From Pholis gunnellus (lineage: Eukaryota > Chordata > Actinopteri > Perciformes > Pholidae): DNA of 64,000 bases. The notes beneath the pieces were generated by a model. It worked only from the letters and a program-made list of their open reading frames with translations, did no database searches and was not told the origin of the DNA. This document shows positions 11,675-23,140 of this stretch, in pieces. How positions within the stretch are numbered: the stretch's first letter is position 1; each line of letters starts with the position of its first letter. Position numbers and translations under genes: made by a program. The stretch is taken from positions 4,716,583-4,780,582 of the forward strand of contig OU342824.1 in assembly GCA_910591455.2 (NCBI GenBank), written 5' to 3'.

Positions 11675-11699
11675 AAACAACTGTTGTTACAGACTCTAC

Positions 11700-12245
11700 T
11701 GCTGTCTTTCATTTCACTGCACATTCATTATTCATTTAAAGCATAATGTCTTTTAAATAGAATGATTGGAACGGTTATGATTGGCGATTCAATTATAGTT
11801 AAAAGGCAGACAAAAATGGAGCCATTAACATTATTCTGACATTAGTATTAAATCCTTAATTCATTTTTTTAAATGACAAATTCGTTTATGAGTGAACAAT
11901 TGTTGTACAAGGTTGTTTCTAACTTGGAACAGGTTTAAAGTGGTTCTATTTCGAGTCTGTTTTTCAACATATGTATCTCAACCTCATCGAGATACTGCGG
12001 AACTACAGTAATGGAGTGGGTTTGTAGACTTCAACCAGACCTCTATCACGCCATCTGTTGGTCAGTTAGTGCAACGACGGGAGTGGACTCGATGAGAAAG
12101 GGAATAACAGCCTGTGTGTTGCTTTAATGTACTAGTCTGAACAACTACATGAATAAGAACTAAGACAAAATGCAGAGTCTGTGTGGATGTGAATATTGAA
12201 TAATGTTTCTTACCTCATCAAAATCCAAGTACCGGCATCCTTTCA
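11700..12245. other. Short intergenic gap between convergent cefip and admp
   Basis: AT-rich DNA without recognisable features lies between the cefip poly(A) site and the inverted repeat copy. Confidence 0.4.
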
Positions 12246-12301
12246 AGCAGTGGCATAAACTAGTCATGAAGGGCCCTAGTGCATGCTACTGATGAGGCAT
12301 G

Positions 12302-12424
<123 letters not shown>

Positions 12425-12560
12425 ATCTCTTCACATGATTAAATAGACACTTTACATTGGACAACAGGAAACATATATTACCCAGCAATCATCATTGCAT
12501 ATTTGTATGACACAGAAAATAACAAATTAATTCTTTCATTAATTGAATAGTTTTTAATAC

Positions 12561-12566
12561 TTTATT
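12561..12566 (-). terminator. admp: Candidate admp polyadenylation signal
   Basis: AATAAA on the minus strand, 548 bases past the admp stop, inside repeat copy B. Weaker ATTAAA alternatives on the same strand lie near 12811 and 13034, the latter only about 80 bases after the stop. Confidence 0.35.
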
Positions 12567-13113
12567 CAAAGTTTATGTTGAATAAGCATACGACAAGATT
12601 GTTACTGACTAGTTTACAGAAAAAAAAACATTGTGTTCAGCCCCCCGTGTTACGCCCATGCTAGCCAGTTAAAAACCGAGAGAAGAAACGATGGTCAATT
12701 ATTGGATTACTTCTTAACCCCTTATTATGGGCTGGCTAAAGATCACCAAATCAAGGCCCCTCAAAACACCTGAAGAAAAAGCAAGACGAACTGTTATGAT
12801 TCCACTTCAGTTTAATCTTAATGAACACTCCCTACACCAACCATCATCAACTAGTGCATCACTTATCTAAAAACAACAAATAATCTCAACAAGGGATCAT
12901 TAAAACAGCATATTTTCAACTCTGTCGGCCAATTATATGTCTATTCAAAAGGATCACTGATTACTAGCTGAGGAACAGTTGTTTCATTTCTCAAAATAAT
13001 ACAATATTTAACATATGCACAAAAATACAGTGTTTTAATCAACTTTAAGCAAACCATCATCTCCCCATCCCTCATTGTTCCAGTGTTAAAGAGTGAAGGA
13101 GATGCACAGCCAG

Positions 13114-15550
13114 TCAATGGCAGCCGCAGCTTAGTGCCACCATGTCGTCATACTGCTTCAAAACCACATTCTCCTCATCGTCAAAATATAACAAACTGAT
13201 GGACTGGAGTCTGTCGGGAACACAGCAGGGGGCTCCCACTTCGTCACTGGAGAGCTTGAGCGCGTGTATGATGGAGCGCACTGTGGCGTGGTTGGTCGCT
13301 CTGAGGTTCCCCCCCAGCGGGAACGGGCAGGAGCCTTTGCAGTGGTAGGCGTTGTATCCCCGCGGAGAGATGATCCAGCCGGACCAGCCGATCTCCTCAA
13401 AGTCGACGAAGAGGGGGACCCGCTGGCAGGACTGGGAGCGGCCGTGGGGCAGGAAACCTGGAGAGGCACGTCGTCTCCGGCTGCGGTGGTCGTAAGGCTC
13501 AGGTGCCGCAGGTTGGGCGTGTCCTATAGAAAGAGGAAGGTGAACATCTTGGCTTAGAACAGCAACATGTATGAAAAAAATATTCAAAAAATGTCAACTT
13601 TCAAAGTAAGATAACACTTTACTTTAAGTCCCCCTATTTAACATGTATAAGCAGTATACAGACATTTAATGAATGGTTTATAACACATTAAAATGGAGCA
13701 TGAGCAGCCTTGTTTCACTAGGACTTAAAAGCCATAGAAGTTTAGCTAGCGGGCTTTAATTGGTGGATTTAGAACTACTTTAGCATCGTTGCTCTATCTC
13801 ACAGGAGGTAAAAGGCTATAGCAGTAAGTTAGCTTGCTATATTAAGAGAGGCATGGGGTACTCTGGCTGGACGAGAGGGCGGTGACAATGTAATGTGAGA
13901 TTATGAAATAAAAGTTGACATAAAATGTGTTATTGGGAAAAATGCCACTATGAAATGAGAACAAATATGAAAATGATTAGCTAATGTGAAACTGGACGAT
14001 GAAATAACACCACATGATTGTGAAGTTTTAAGAATTTCCTCAGATATTTCACAAATTGTTGGTTCATTGTACATTTTCAAATTCATATTAATTTAATATT
14101 GTCTTCTTTTATCAAATTAAAACATATATTGTTTTGGGGTTCCACACATGATGACTATACTGAAATGCGTATAAAGTGCCCAATATGTTGCACCCATCAC
14201 CTTACCCAGGTAGGACTGGTTTGATGCTCCTGTCCTCCCGTCGTCTGAGAATATGACGAGGTAGGCATTCGTGTCCGTCAGCTCTCCCTTCCGCCTGGAT
14301 GAGGACACCACTGACTCCATCCAGCTCCCAGAGGGAAGTGTGGTCACCACAAGGATGCCATTGTTCTCCTGGCTGTTGCGGATCCACTTTGACACCTGGC
14401 ATCCAGAATAAGAAATACTTCATAAACAATATGAAGATATCAATTTGGTGCGAGCAAATGACGCCTCTCTGCAATCAAACACAGATCTAAATACATTTAT
14501 GAAACAAAAGTCAAATTAATGACCAGAATATACCAAAAATGTATTGAACAATGGGGAGGGTGTTACCGTTTGAGTGACATTGAAGACTTCCCATCCTTGT
14601 GTGTAGAGGGGCATCAGTCTGGAGGTGATGAGGTTTCCTCTCCATGGCTTCACTCGGCTGTCCAGCACCTCATACAGATCCACCTGTAGTCGCAACACAA
14701 AGCTATTAGTTCACTAAACTGTGTCCATAAAAGGATAGAACGTCCACATCTCAGTTACAGCCCTATATCAAGTGATAATAAAAGTATCTGTCAAATATTT
14801 GAAAGTGAAATATTTACATGAGAACACAATAGATGTCATCCAAAAGGCATTTTACCTTATAGAAATGTGGCCCATAAGACTTCCCAAGGAAAAACTTCTG
14901 TTTCTTTCGAAACCAACGGAACTCCGCTTTGATCATTCTCTCCTCTCTACCGAACGATGAGAGATTGAAGAAGTGAAACCTCTCTCCAGTATGACCTGCA
15001 GGGGGACGAATACAAAACACATATTTAGTTTGCTAAAATTAATTAATTAATTAATAATAATTTTGGTAAAGAAATGTCACAAAGTCTTGAACATGAGCTG
15101 TTTAACAGGGACATTCGCTGCGCGTAATCGTGCGTAATTGATAATAAGAATTACGCACTCTAATTAATCACATTAAATGCTGTATAGATTAATTTCCAAA
15201 CAAAATATCACAAAACACTTGTAGTTCGTGCGCACAAGACAGTTTTACTCACCTTTATCCTCGAAACTCCGGACTATGTTTCCTTCCAGAATCTCCTTCT
15301 GGCTCTTCGGGCTCCCGTCGGAGACCGTCACCGCGTTAAAAAGATCCAACATAAACTGAGGCGCCTTCTTGTGAGGAGCCGCCACTCCTCGAGGTAAATC
15401 ATGAAGGTGCAGCAAGGCGTCCTTCTCGCTCGCCGCGTTCGTCGCATCCAAACCGTCCTGCCGCTCTGCTCTCCCCCTCTCCAGCGGGAGAGCGACGCAC
15501 CTCAGCGGGAGAGCGAGGACGAGCCAGAGGCGCAGAGCTCCTCTTGTCAT
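13114..15550 (-). CDS. admp: Anti-dorsalizing morphogenetic protein (BMP-family ligand), five exons
   Basis: A complete spliced gene. Coding exons on the minus strand are 15550-15253, 14995-14856, 14683-14567, 14395-14206 and 13523-13114. Every intron has GT-AG ends and the phases join, giving 1,155 bases and a 384-residue product. The start has context AAAATGA and opens a signal peptide (LRLWLVLALPL, about residues 6-17). The prodomain carries NLS, NVT and NQS glycosylation sequons. RSRRRR (262-267) is a furin site, leaving a 117-residue mature ligand with all seven cysteines of the TGF-beta knot and a CGCH end. VDFEEIGWSGWIISPRGYNA and LKQYDDMV are typical of ADMP; BMP2/4/16 ligands have VDFSDVGWNDWI and end in CGCR. 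ADMP is secreted by the dorsal organizer, signals through BMP receptors, and with chordin lets the dorsoventral axis self-adjust. BMP signalling is known to repress it. It has been lost from placental mammals. Confidence 0.94.
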
Positions 15551-15720
15551 TTTTACTGAGAGCAAGACTGAGTGAGGTTCCACACCTGTGGGACGGCGGG
15601 TGATAAGGGCGGCCCGCTGCCTCTGATGACAGGCCGTCCCCGTATACCGCTAACACCAGGAGATGATTGGGCCGTGTGATTGATGATGGTGGAAAGACAA
15701 CACAAAGGAAAGGTGAAAGT
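15551..15720 (-). promoter_or_regulatory. admp: Probable admp promoter-proximal region
   Basis: Upstream of the admp start codon the DNA becomes GC-richer. It holds an inverted CCAAT (CCCAATC on the minus strand near 15668) and a TGATTGAT Hox/Pbx-like site at about 15677-15684. No clear TATA box was seen apart from a weak GTATAC near 15640. The transcription start is not determinable from sequence. Confidence 0.35.
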
Positions 15721-16042
15721 GACCCGAGAGTCGGCTGTAAAAGATAATAGATAAAGGACTAATTCCCCTTCATTTGTATGTCCAGGTTACAGCAGGTCAA
15801 AGGCCATTTGTCTTATTTGACCCGTTTAACCGACTTTTATCAGGAAGCAGAGACACTTCGAGGGTTATCTAAGATACTAATGCAGGCTGTTAAACACGGA
15901 TTAATCCCTCTGATAGCCTATAGGAGTCATCAAACCACGAGCCTATGAATTAGTGTCGAAATAATCCGTTTAACTTCATAAAAAATTATTCCATTTATGA
16001 AAAGGGATATAAACAGGTAATAACAACAAAAGACAATGTTGG

Positions 16043-16132
16043 CTACCAATATGCTGCAATTCATATGTTTAAATAAATCCATTTAACGTTAAATGGATTT
16101 ATTTAAACATATGAATTGCAGCATATTGGTAG
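16043..16132. repeat. Perfect 90-bp palindrome, zero spacer
   Basis: The left arm 16043-16087 and right arm 16088-16132 are exact reverse complements over 45 bases each, with the centre at AAC|GTT. The arms begin CTACCAATATGCTGC and the homology stops abruptly at both ends. It lies 493 bases upstream of the admp start codon. It could be a small fold-back element, the product of template switching during replication, or an assembly artefact. Confidence 0.97.
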
Positions 16133-17340
16133 TTAAAATATGTTAAATACGTTAAATATGATGGATTAAACCTTTTAGTGTAAAAGAAGGAACGTGTTTT
16201 TTTCTGCACCACAGTTGTTTCATAGCAGGGACCAATTAGCGGGCCAACCAAATAAAGTTATCCCATTATGATGTTTTGTCGCCGCTGCACCACGTCATGT
16301 GTTTCTTGGCCCAGCGGTCTGTTATCAGTATGGGGCCAGTCGCAAGAGAGCAAACGAACAGAAGAGCCGTGACGCAAATGAAGCGCGCTTTCAAAAGCGG
16401 CTTGTTAATGCGCACATTTTCCACAAAACGCAGCCGGTCACCGTGTCGTCGTCTCCCCCGTTTCTGTTTGGACAGTGACTCAGAGTTGAAATCAGCATGA
16501 CATGTTTATTCCTCCGTTAAGATGAATCCGAGATGATATTCCAATCAATCAGGTGGAACAAAAGGGATCAAATTCCCAAGACCGTCACACTGATCAATGC
16601 CTCCAGTCCCCTCCCCATTGTTCATCAAATTCATGGCGATTACACAGGAATGATGATCCCCTCATTTAGGGCCCATTACTCACGTTTAGGGCCCCATGGT
16701 GAATTGGCCCTTTTCTGATTTCTCTTGTATCCCTAAGCAGCCACGCTGTCAGATAAGACACAGGACAGATTATAGCGGTAAACACTGTAAACAGCAAGAT
16801 ACCAGGATCAAATGATTGGATTTTCAACAAAAAAAAAATGCATTTTTTCCCTGCATTCCATTATTTATAAGTAACATTTTCATCTTTGTTATCAGTGAGG
16901 AAATGTATGCTATGTGATCACTCGAATGCTAATGACAAACTCTAGGTTATCAGGAAGAAAAGCAGTGTCTTTGGGGGGCGGGGTACCTCCTAATCTAAGG
17001 AAGTGAGATGCTGAGGAAGGCATTACTTAAAGTGAAGATGTCTTCCTGTGACGCATGTGACTGTGCTCCTCTGTATACACGTGTACTGTATGCTCAGTGT
17101 GTGACGTCTGGTACGTGAACGTATATGAGACAGCTGGTGAGTGTGGGGTGACCTCAAATGTTTACCCTGACCATGTGCTGATAGCAGATAGACTTAAAGG
17201 GAAGTCCTCTGACGTAGTCCGGCAGCGCTTCACCCAACAGCTAAGGATGGACGGCGGTGCACGGTGGTTGTGGCTGAATTTGCAGTGCTGAGTGGTATGG
17301 AGAGGAGTTTTTGATTAAGATTTTGAGAGAAAGATACAGT
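16133..17340. other. admp: Non-coding region upstream of admp
   Basis: No gene is recognisable. 16560-16720 is less AT-rich than its surroundings and holds two close TTTAGGGCCC-type repeats; it reads like constrained regulatory DNA, but this is only an impression. The short frames here show no family motif. Confidence 0.35.
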
Positions 17341-17354
17341 AGAATGTTATTTTC

Positions 17355-17445
17355 AAAGAACAGTTTACTATTTTTGGGAAATATGCTTTTTTGGCTTTCT
17401 TGGATGAGAAGGTTGATACCACTCGATAGAAGAAGAGTGATACAT
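17355..17445 (+). repeat. Dispersed repeat fragment (AACAGTTT...TTTGGGAAATA family)
   Basis: The order AAGAACAGTTTACTATTTTTGGG, ATATGCTTTTTTGGC, GATGAGAAGGTTGATACCACTC matches a repeat that is very common in teleost introns. Related copies in this window are at 19583-19760 and 44780-44965. No coding capacity is seen. Confidence 0.55.
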
Positions 17446-17689
17446 CCATCTCTCCTCTTACTCTTCCCCAGACACACTTGTGTGTGCCATTATGGCAACA
17501 TGTGGTCCTGGTGGTCCTTGTCAACGGATTTTGTCACTGGGGTAGCGTCACATCCATGCAAAATGCAGTCACGGAACTTTTAAAGGTGTGAACTTGAGGT
17601 ACAAAATGAAGGCCGAGTTCAAAGCCACTTTCCTCCCCTGGCCCAATTTGGCTTCAGGGCCGGTGTGATCCCAAGATTCTCTCTATTTT

Positions 17690-18085
17690 CTAGATAAAGC
17701 AGCAACCTCGGGTGCTGAAAAATGAAGAGCCCGAAATTTGCAATTCCTCAAATGGCCACTTGATGCCGACTCCAAAAAGCGAGTCAGTCCCCATAGAAAT
17801 CACACGTTGAAACGGCCATCTTTAGAGCAGAAATAAACATGTTTACAGCCTGGTGCAAAACAATAAAAGCTGTGGTCTCTATAGCCAATAATCCCGTTCA
17901 TGACAACTTTTAAAAGGTGAAGCATGATTAAGGGAGTGTCCGCTTTGAGTGACAGGTGGGTGCCGTCTCAGGGCGCTATATAGCCGCTAGCTATTTCGTC
18001 TGCTGTGTCACCTTGACCCGCCTCAGCTCCACTGAGGATCCAACTCTTTGCCCATTTTTGGATTAGCAGAGAGACCATAGCCACT
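17690..18085. repeat. Dispersed teleost repeat (ATGTTTACAGCCTGGT family)
   Basis: It includes CCCCATAGAAATCACACG, AACATGTTTACAGCCTGGTG, GAGTGACAGGTGGGTGCCG and GACCCGCCTCAGCTCCAC. I recognise these as successive parts of one abundant fish interspersed repeat, probably a non-autonomous DNA transposon. Boundaries are approximate. Confidence 0.5.
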
Positions 18086-19580
18086 AGGCTATTTAGAAAA
18101 CGAAGGTGTCAAGGTATAGGCCTTGTGGAGATTACTATACAGTAGGCTCTACATGGTCTGGTGTGACTAGATAGCATTCCCAGTTAGAAGCAACAGAACC
18201 AAGCTTATTGCCATTGGCCTTCACATCTTCTCTTATTAAGTCAAAGGGCAGGAAGTCTTACTGTAAACTCTTTTACTTATTTCACTACCGTATCTCATTT
18301 ATTATGTTTAGCCAATCGCTTCACAAAAGTTCATTCTTGAACTTTGAATCCACTTGCCATGACAGTGTGGCAGCGAGCCAGCATGCACAATACGAGGACC
18401 CTGAAACTGATGCGGCTTAATGGAAGTCAGCCATCATTGATTTCACTATGACACCCGGTGCTTTTCCTATCGTGACATGCCAAATGTCCTCCATGAAATA
18501 TACATTTTCCTCTCCGTCTTCCACACTGATCACACCCACACTAACATCCACACCATCATCTCAGCACTAGTTTGCCAGCGCTTCAGTAGACTCAAGCCTA
18601 AGGTACGAATGTCTTCCGCTTCTTCCTTTTGCCACTTTTAAACTGTTGACCACTAGCTTAGTTTTCACTTGATGCTGGGTCGATGCAGTGCTCTCAATTA
18701 AACAGCAGATGGCGGTATAGACTAAGACATAACGTGCTGGATCATAAGCTCATATGGCAGTACACAGTATTATTATGCCATGTGATTTGTGAGTGCAGCC
18801 ATCTCGTGGTTTTAGAATGAAATCACTGTCATTCTCTCCACGTGTAAAGTTCTGTGGTTTTATTTTTTTATTTCAATTGTTGACCATTTTCAGACCCCAT
18901 GGGTTCTTGGATAACGTTTGGTTTTTAAGTGGAAAAGACCCCAAAGTGATGTTATATTATGTCCATGGTAACAAAAACTAAAATGTGCTCTTGACATAGT
19001 TCAATATTTGTCCTCCACATCCATTGATCTGGTGTTAGGTCCCCAGCTGTTGAACTGGTACGCTTGTTACGGTCTTTCTTCCGTATATTTCCTATATTAC
19101 ATTTCAGTAATTGCTGAACTTGCAGTTTCTTTCCTCTTGAGAATTCTTGCACAGCGTGTTGGCGAGGAAGCCCTCAAGAGTTCTTTATCGGTGCACGGTG
19201 CACGTTGCATTAGCTTTAGCTTGCTGTTGGCCGCCCTGGCTCCACATCTGACAAGTGTGTCTATGTGTTAATGACTTCACCTCGTGTTAAATACCTCTAC
19301 TGAGGCAATTAGAGACACATGGAAGGCATTTGCTACAAGTGCTGGCCACTGCTGCAGCCCGGTGCGAATGAATAATGACGAGGAATACAATCACACCAAA
19401 AGTGGAAACATATGACAAGGGTGTCGGAGTCAGCCACAATGCAACGTGATTTCTTAAAAATGCATCTCTATGGGCTCTGACCACAAACAAGCAGGGTCAG
19501 CGGTCCTGTTCAGTGTGGTTACCGACACTACGGGGGCACCACGGCAACTATTGTCAGTGATGAGTGTGAACCGCTTTATG
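18086..19580. other. Intergenic DNA without recognisable features
   Basis: AT-rich sequence with only short, motif-free reading frames on both strands. I see no splice-bounded exon. Confidence 0.4.
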
Positions 19581-19582
19581 CT

Positions 19583-19760
19583 TAAAGGAACAGTTTGACA
19601 TTGTTGAATTGGAATTGAGGAATTAAGTTATTAGTTGTTTTTTTGCTGAGCTGTTAGCTTAGCATAAAGACTGTGTCCAAAGGCAACAAAACTCCACCGT
19701 CGAGCACCTCTAAAGCTCGCTGATTAACACGACGTAACTGCTGCCGGCCAAGATATAATC
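19583..19760 (+). repeat. Dispersed repeat fragment (TTAGCTTAGCATAAAGACTG family)
   Basis: It starts AAAGGAACAGTTTGACATT and continues through GCTGTTAGCTTAGCATAAAG, CAAAGGCAACAAAACTCC and AGCACCTCTAAAGCTC. This is a diverged but well-ordered copy of the family also seen at 17355 and 44780. A 131-codon frame that begins just downstream (19793) shows no protein motif and is probably chance. Confidence 0.6.
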
Positions 19761-21462
19761 CACACTCACACACAGGTACGACTGTTTAAGCAGTGGAGTA
19801 CTTTGGCACAAATCCTATGATGTCACCGCCCTGTCTTAGTCTTTATTACAGCATCAAAAGTCAGAGGCTAAATTCCTATCCACCTACTAATGTTCAATGT
19901 CAACCACAAACAGAAACACAGATATTTGCACTCGCTAGCTACAAACCTAATGATAATCTAACAATAATGTGCAATTTGACATTTCAGCAACGAATGATTA
20001 ATGTCTCCAACTACTGTTTACCATTATCATTACACCATATTAACGATGCTATCAGCAGTAAGGCTAACGACTTTATGATCTCAAATGCAAAATACCACGT
20101 TTGTAATTGTAGCTTCTTCCGTCTGGCTACAGCCACGAATCCTTTCCCAGCTCACCAGCTTCGAGCGAGTATTTTCCAAGTAGGTTAAAGGATAAGGTTA
20201 AAGATTCCATGTATTCTTTAATCTGAGAACATAACATGACAAAGGTCACTGACAGGTTGAACCTGATTTACACACTGATGGCTATGAATAATCAGTGAAC
20301 TACGTAGGTGTTTTTTATAAATGCGTTAACACCCATGTGTTGCAGCTGTTTCTATTTAGCACACACAATGTTATGAAACATAAGATCTGTATGTTATAGA
20401 AACATATGCATTTAGCTATATAGCACTTTTCAAACCGAGACAGAAGAAAATCACTGACAGCATTTCTATGTCAACCCTCTATGTGGAGACATGTTTACAC
20501 CTTTATAAATCAAAGTAAAGAACAATAGCAGAACAACACTGAGAGAAAGAGCAAAGTATTAATACAACAATATGCAATGGTTAGTGCTGACTGCCCAACA
20601 AAAACTTTTTACATTATTTTAACCTTTCTAAAAAAAAAGGTGCAGAAAATAAGTGTTGTAATGCTCCAGAAGTATAACATGTGTGTCTTTTGATTTGTCC
20701 CACTGTTGAACTTTACCTTAAGTCCAACTGAAATGACATGTTTTTATTTGGGCTACAGCATACACAACTGTTCTGTAAATCATTGTATTTTAAATCACTT
20801 TCCCTGTGTTCTCCTTTGAGAGAACTTGAATTGCCGACTCGCAGAATGACGGACGTATGAATAGATAACCCGAAAAATATAACGCCTCCAGTCACAGCTA
20901 TTGCCGGCGCGGAGGCATACAAATCTAAACCAAAGGGGAGAAGTTTTTATGATGCCACCAACTATTTTTGCATAAATTTGTTAGCATAAGATAACCTCTC
21001 TGTCTACCTCGCTGGAGAACATGTTTCCTTTGAGCATAGTGTTCCATCAGAGCCTCTGAACAACAACCCACAGCAGCTTTCCTGCTATAGTTATCTAACT
21101 TACAAACATGAACAGATTAAACGCACCTGCAAATGTCACTTCGGTCCGGTGAGATGCTGGTGAGGTCCTAACGCTTTACTACAACTAACAACACACTGTC
21201 CACCCATGACATGGAGGCTACAGCGCACGTTGATTTGCTCTGCTCACTGCTGTCAATTACCCACTGACACTTTCCTCGAGCCGGCGGAGACTAAAAAGAG
21301 TATTTCTGATATTTCTCTCTTTTTATAATAATAATAAAAAGATATAAACAACGCATTAATGTATATATGTTGCCATTATTATTGATGGCAAAAAGGGATG
21401 ACTAAATGTGACTTCATTTAGAGTGTAAGTCATTCAGAGCGAGTTGTGCTGAGACGTTGTGC

Positions 21463-21468
21463 TTTATT
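21463..21468 (-). terminator. Polyadenylation signal of the ApoL-like gene
   Basis: AATAAA on the minus strand only about 25 bases after the TAG stop at 21493-21495, which would give a very short 3' UTR. Confidence 0.5.
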
Positions 21469-21492
21469 TCAGTGATTGAATGTCGCTCCTTC

Positions 21493-22266
21493 CTATTCTG
21501 TTTCCTCAAAGTCATTGAGCTTATTCCTCATCTTTGCAAACTCGTGAACAGTTTTCTCACACTGCAAGGCTGAATCTGTGATATAGTTTCTCAACGTTGT
21601 GTCAAGCTCAGCAGGTGGAGTGATTTGGGCGTCACTGACAATAACGTTTAGTTCCCTCACTTGACTCATCATGGCTAGAGTCACATCCATAACCTCTCTG
21701 CTCCTTTCTGACAGTTCAGCTGTTCGCTGCAGAACCTGCTGGAGTTGTATTGTTTTGTTCTGAATTTCTTGTATCTCTGCTCTGGTTTTTTCCACCAACT
21801 TCTCAGATGTCTTCATAATATCTTTCAGGATATCCTTTTGTTGTTCAATGATAACCATGAATTCTTTCCCCAGCTCTTCCACAGTTTTTACACCTCTGCT
21901 CTCTGTCTCTGTCTGTTTTTGATTTGCGGTTATAACAACAGCTGCACCTCCACCAAAAGCTGTCAAAAGTCCTCCGAGTATTGCCACTCTTTCCACTCCT
22001 GTATGCATAGCTGCACCTATTCCTACAACTATTCCACATCCTCCTAAAACTGCCCCCAATATTCTGGTTGCTTTTGCCGTTTTCTGCGTGTCTTGCACTA
22101 ATTTAGATGTACCCATAAGGTCCCTTGCAATGGCTTGCATTCTTTCTTTCTTACTTTCATACTGTTCAATAAATAACCTCCCAGTGTCCCCTAGTTTGTG
22201 CAGCAGATCAGACAAATAATCTGGTAGCTGTCTGGCCATTTTCAGAAAGTCTTCAATCAACCGATT
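21493..22266 (-). CDS. Apolipoprotein-L-like helical membrane protein, main coding exon
   Basis: The exon opens after the acceptor ACGCAG (AG at 22268-22267), reads NRLIEDFLKMARQLPDY and runs to a TAG. Two N-termini are possible. One is the internal ATG at 22239, with the strong context AAAATGG (248 aa). The other is a short first coding exon at 23164-23141 (MTERMNLH), which joins this exon in phase 0 (265 aa). Numbered from the 22239 start, residues 1-56 are helical and charged, and 59-105 form a Gly/Ala-rich hydrophobic hairpin (ILGAVLGGCGIVVGIGAAM, then VAILGGLLTAFGGGAAVVI). Residues 110-200 look like a coiled coil, and the tail is acidic (FEETE). This order resembles apolipoprotein L proteins, which in mammals are intracellular, membrane-associated and often interferon-induced. 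The family call rests on architecture, not an alignment. A general pore-forming helical-bundle protein is the alternative. Confidence 0.68.
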   Translation of the reverse strand, partial: NRLIEDFLKMARQLPDYLSDLLHKLGDTGRLFIEQYESKKERMQAIARDLMGTSKLVQDTQKTAKATRILGAVLGGCGIVVGIGAAMHTGVERVAILGGLLTAFGGGAAVVITANQKQTETESRGVKTVEELGKEFMVIIEQQKDILKDIMKTSEKLVEKTRAEIQEIQNKTIQLQQVLQRTAELSERSREVMDVTLAMMSQVRELNVIVSDAQITPPAELDTTLRNYITDSALQCEKTVHEFAKMRNKLNDFEETE

Positions 22267-22360
22267 CTGCGTGCGTGTGTGTGTGAGAGGGCAAAGGCCA
22301 GTGTTTCAGTCCGCTGGGTGTTTGGTATCGATTGTCATTCAGAGCTTTCCAAGTGCCTGC

Positions 22361-23140
22361 CTGTAATTTGAAAAGAAGTTTATTAGTTACACTTTCATCA
22401 AGGTACAACAAATACCAGATACCATTTTTATCAATTTGCACATATTTTGCACAACTTTAAATAACAGCCCAATTCAATGGCAACAGACAGCAACAGAGGT
22501 GGCTTGTCCGTGCGTTGTGCTGCCCTCATGGGCCTATACTGTACTTACATGGAGAAGCTATGCTGCATCAGATGTTCACAGTGCCGCTTCAGCTGTTCTC
22601 TTTCCGGCAGCCTCGAAACACTGAAAGATGAAGTACAGAACGGACATTTGACATGGTATCAACATTTGATTCAAACACGCTAATGTATATCAGAGATGCT
22701 GTGGCAAAGGCATCGTGCAAAGTAGTCGAAACCATCTGCAGTAAATATGACCTTGTTCAACTTGTTTTGTCGTGACGCGATCAAGGGAGCAGTTAAAAAT
22801 AGATGTCTTCAGTAGTCAGTCATTTTTTATTCAGAAATCTGGATGACGTAAGGAGATACAGTAAGTATGCCACAAAGCTGTTGCCCATACATGTTTCTTG
22901 ATGGTCCAACTTGCCCCGATTCCTCTTCATCCCGTAACTCTCATGCGTTTGCATTCTTAAACTCAAATCACGCCACATATCCCAAACATAATAACTTCTT
23001 TTAAGCCACTTACATATTTAAAGAAAATGTAATTACCAGTTCAAAGTGCTAGCACTACCTAAATCAAATAGGTCAAATCAGCTAATAATTGAGGAAAGGA
23101 CACAAAAACAATCATGTAAAATGAGAAAGAAATGGCTTAC
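22361..23140 (-). other. Upstream exon-intron structure of the ApoL-like gene
   Basis: A donor CAC|GTAAGC follows the first exon at 23141. A possible internal exon at 22620-22549 has the acceptor CTTTCAG and donor GTAAGT, and another acceptor, AAATTACAG, opens at 22360. Transcripts that include the 22620-22549 exon place a stop in the frame starting at 23164, so they would rely on the internal ATG at 22239. Direct splicing from 23141 to 22266 keeps the frame open. Confidence 0.45.

Larger units (their letters stand above)
10794..11690 (+). other. cefip: cefip 3' UTR
   Basis: AT-rich non-coding sequence follows the TGA stop of cefip and carries two canonical AATAAA signals about 120 bases apart. 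The roughly 0.9-kb UTR then meets a short gap before the convergent admp gene. I see nothing else in it. Confidence 0.65.

Noticed and set aside
13114..15550. The BMP-like gene could be bmp2, bmp4 or bmp16
   Set aside because: The mature domain has VDFEEIGWSGWIISPRGYNA and ends CGCH, the ADMP pattern; the BMP2/4/16 group has VDFSDVGWNDWI and ends CGCR.
15551..15583. Upstream GTG as an earlier start for admp exon 1
   Set aside because: The frame is open but begins with GTG. The ATG at 15550 has a good context and directly precedes the signal peptide.
19793..20188. 131-codon plus-strand frame
   Set aside because: Starts at the edge of a dispersed repeat and shows no signal peptide, domain or splice support.
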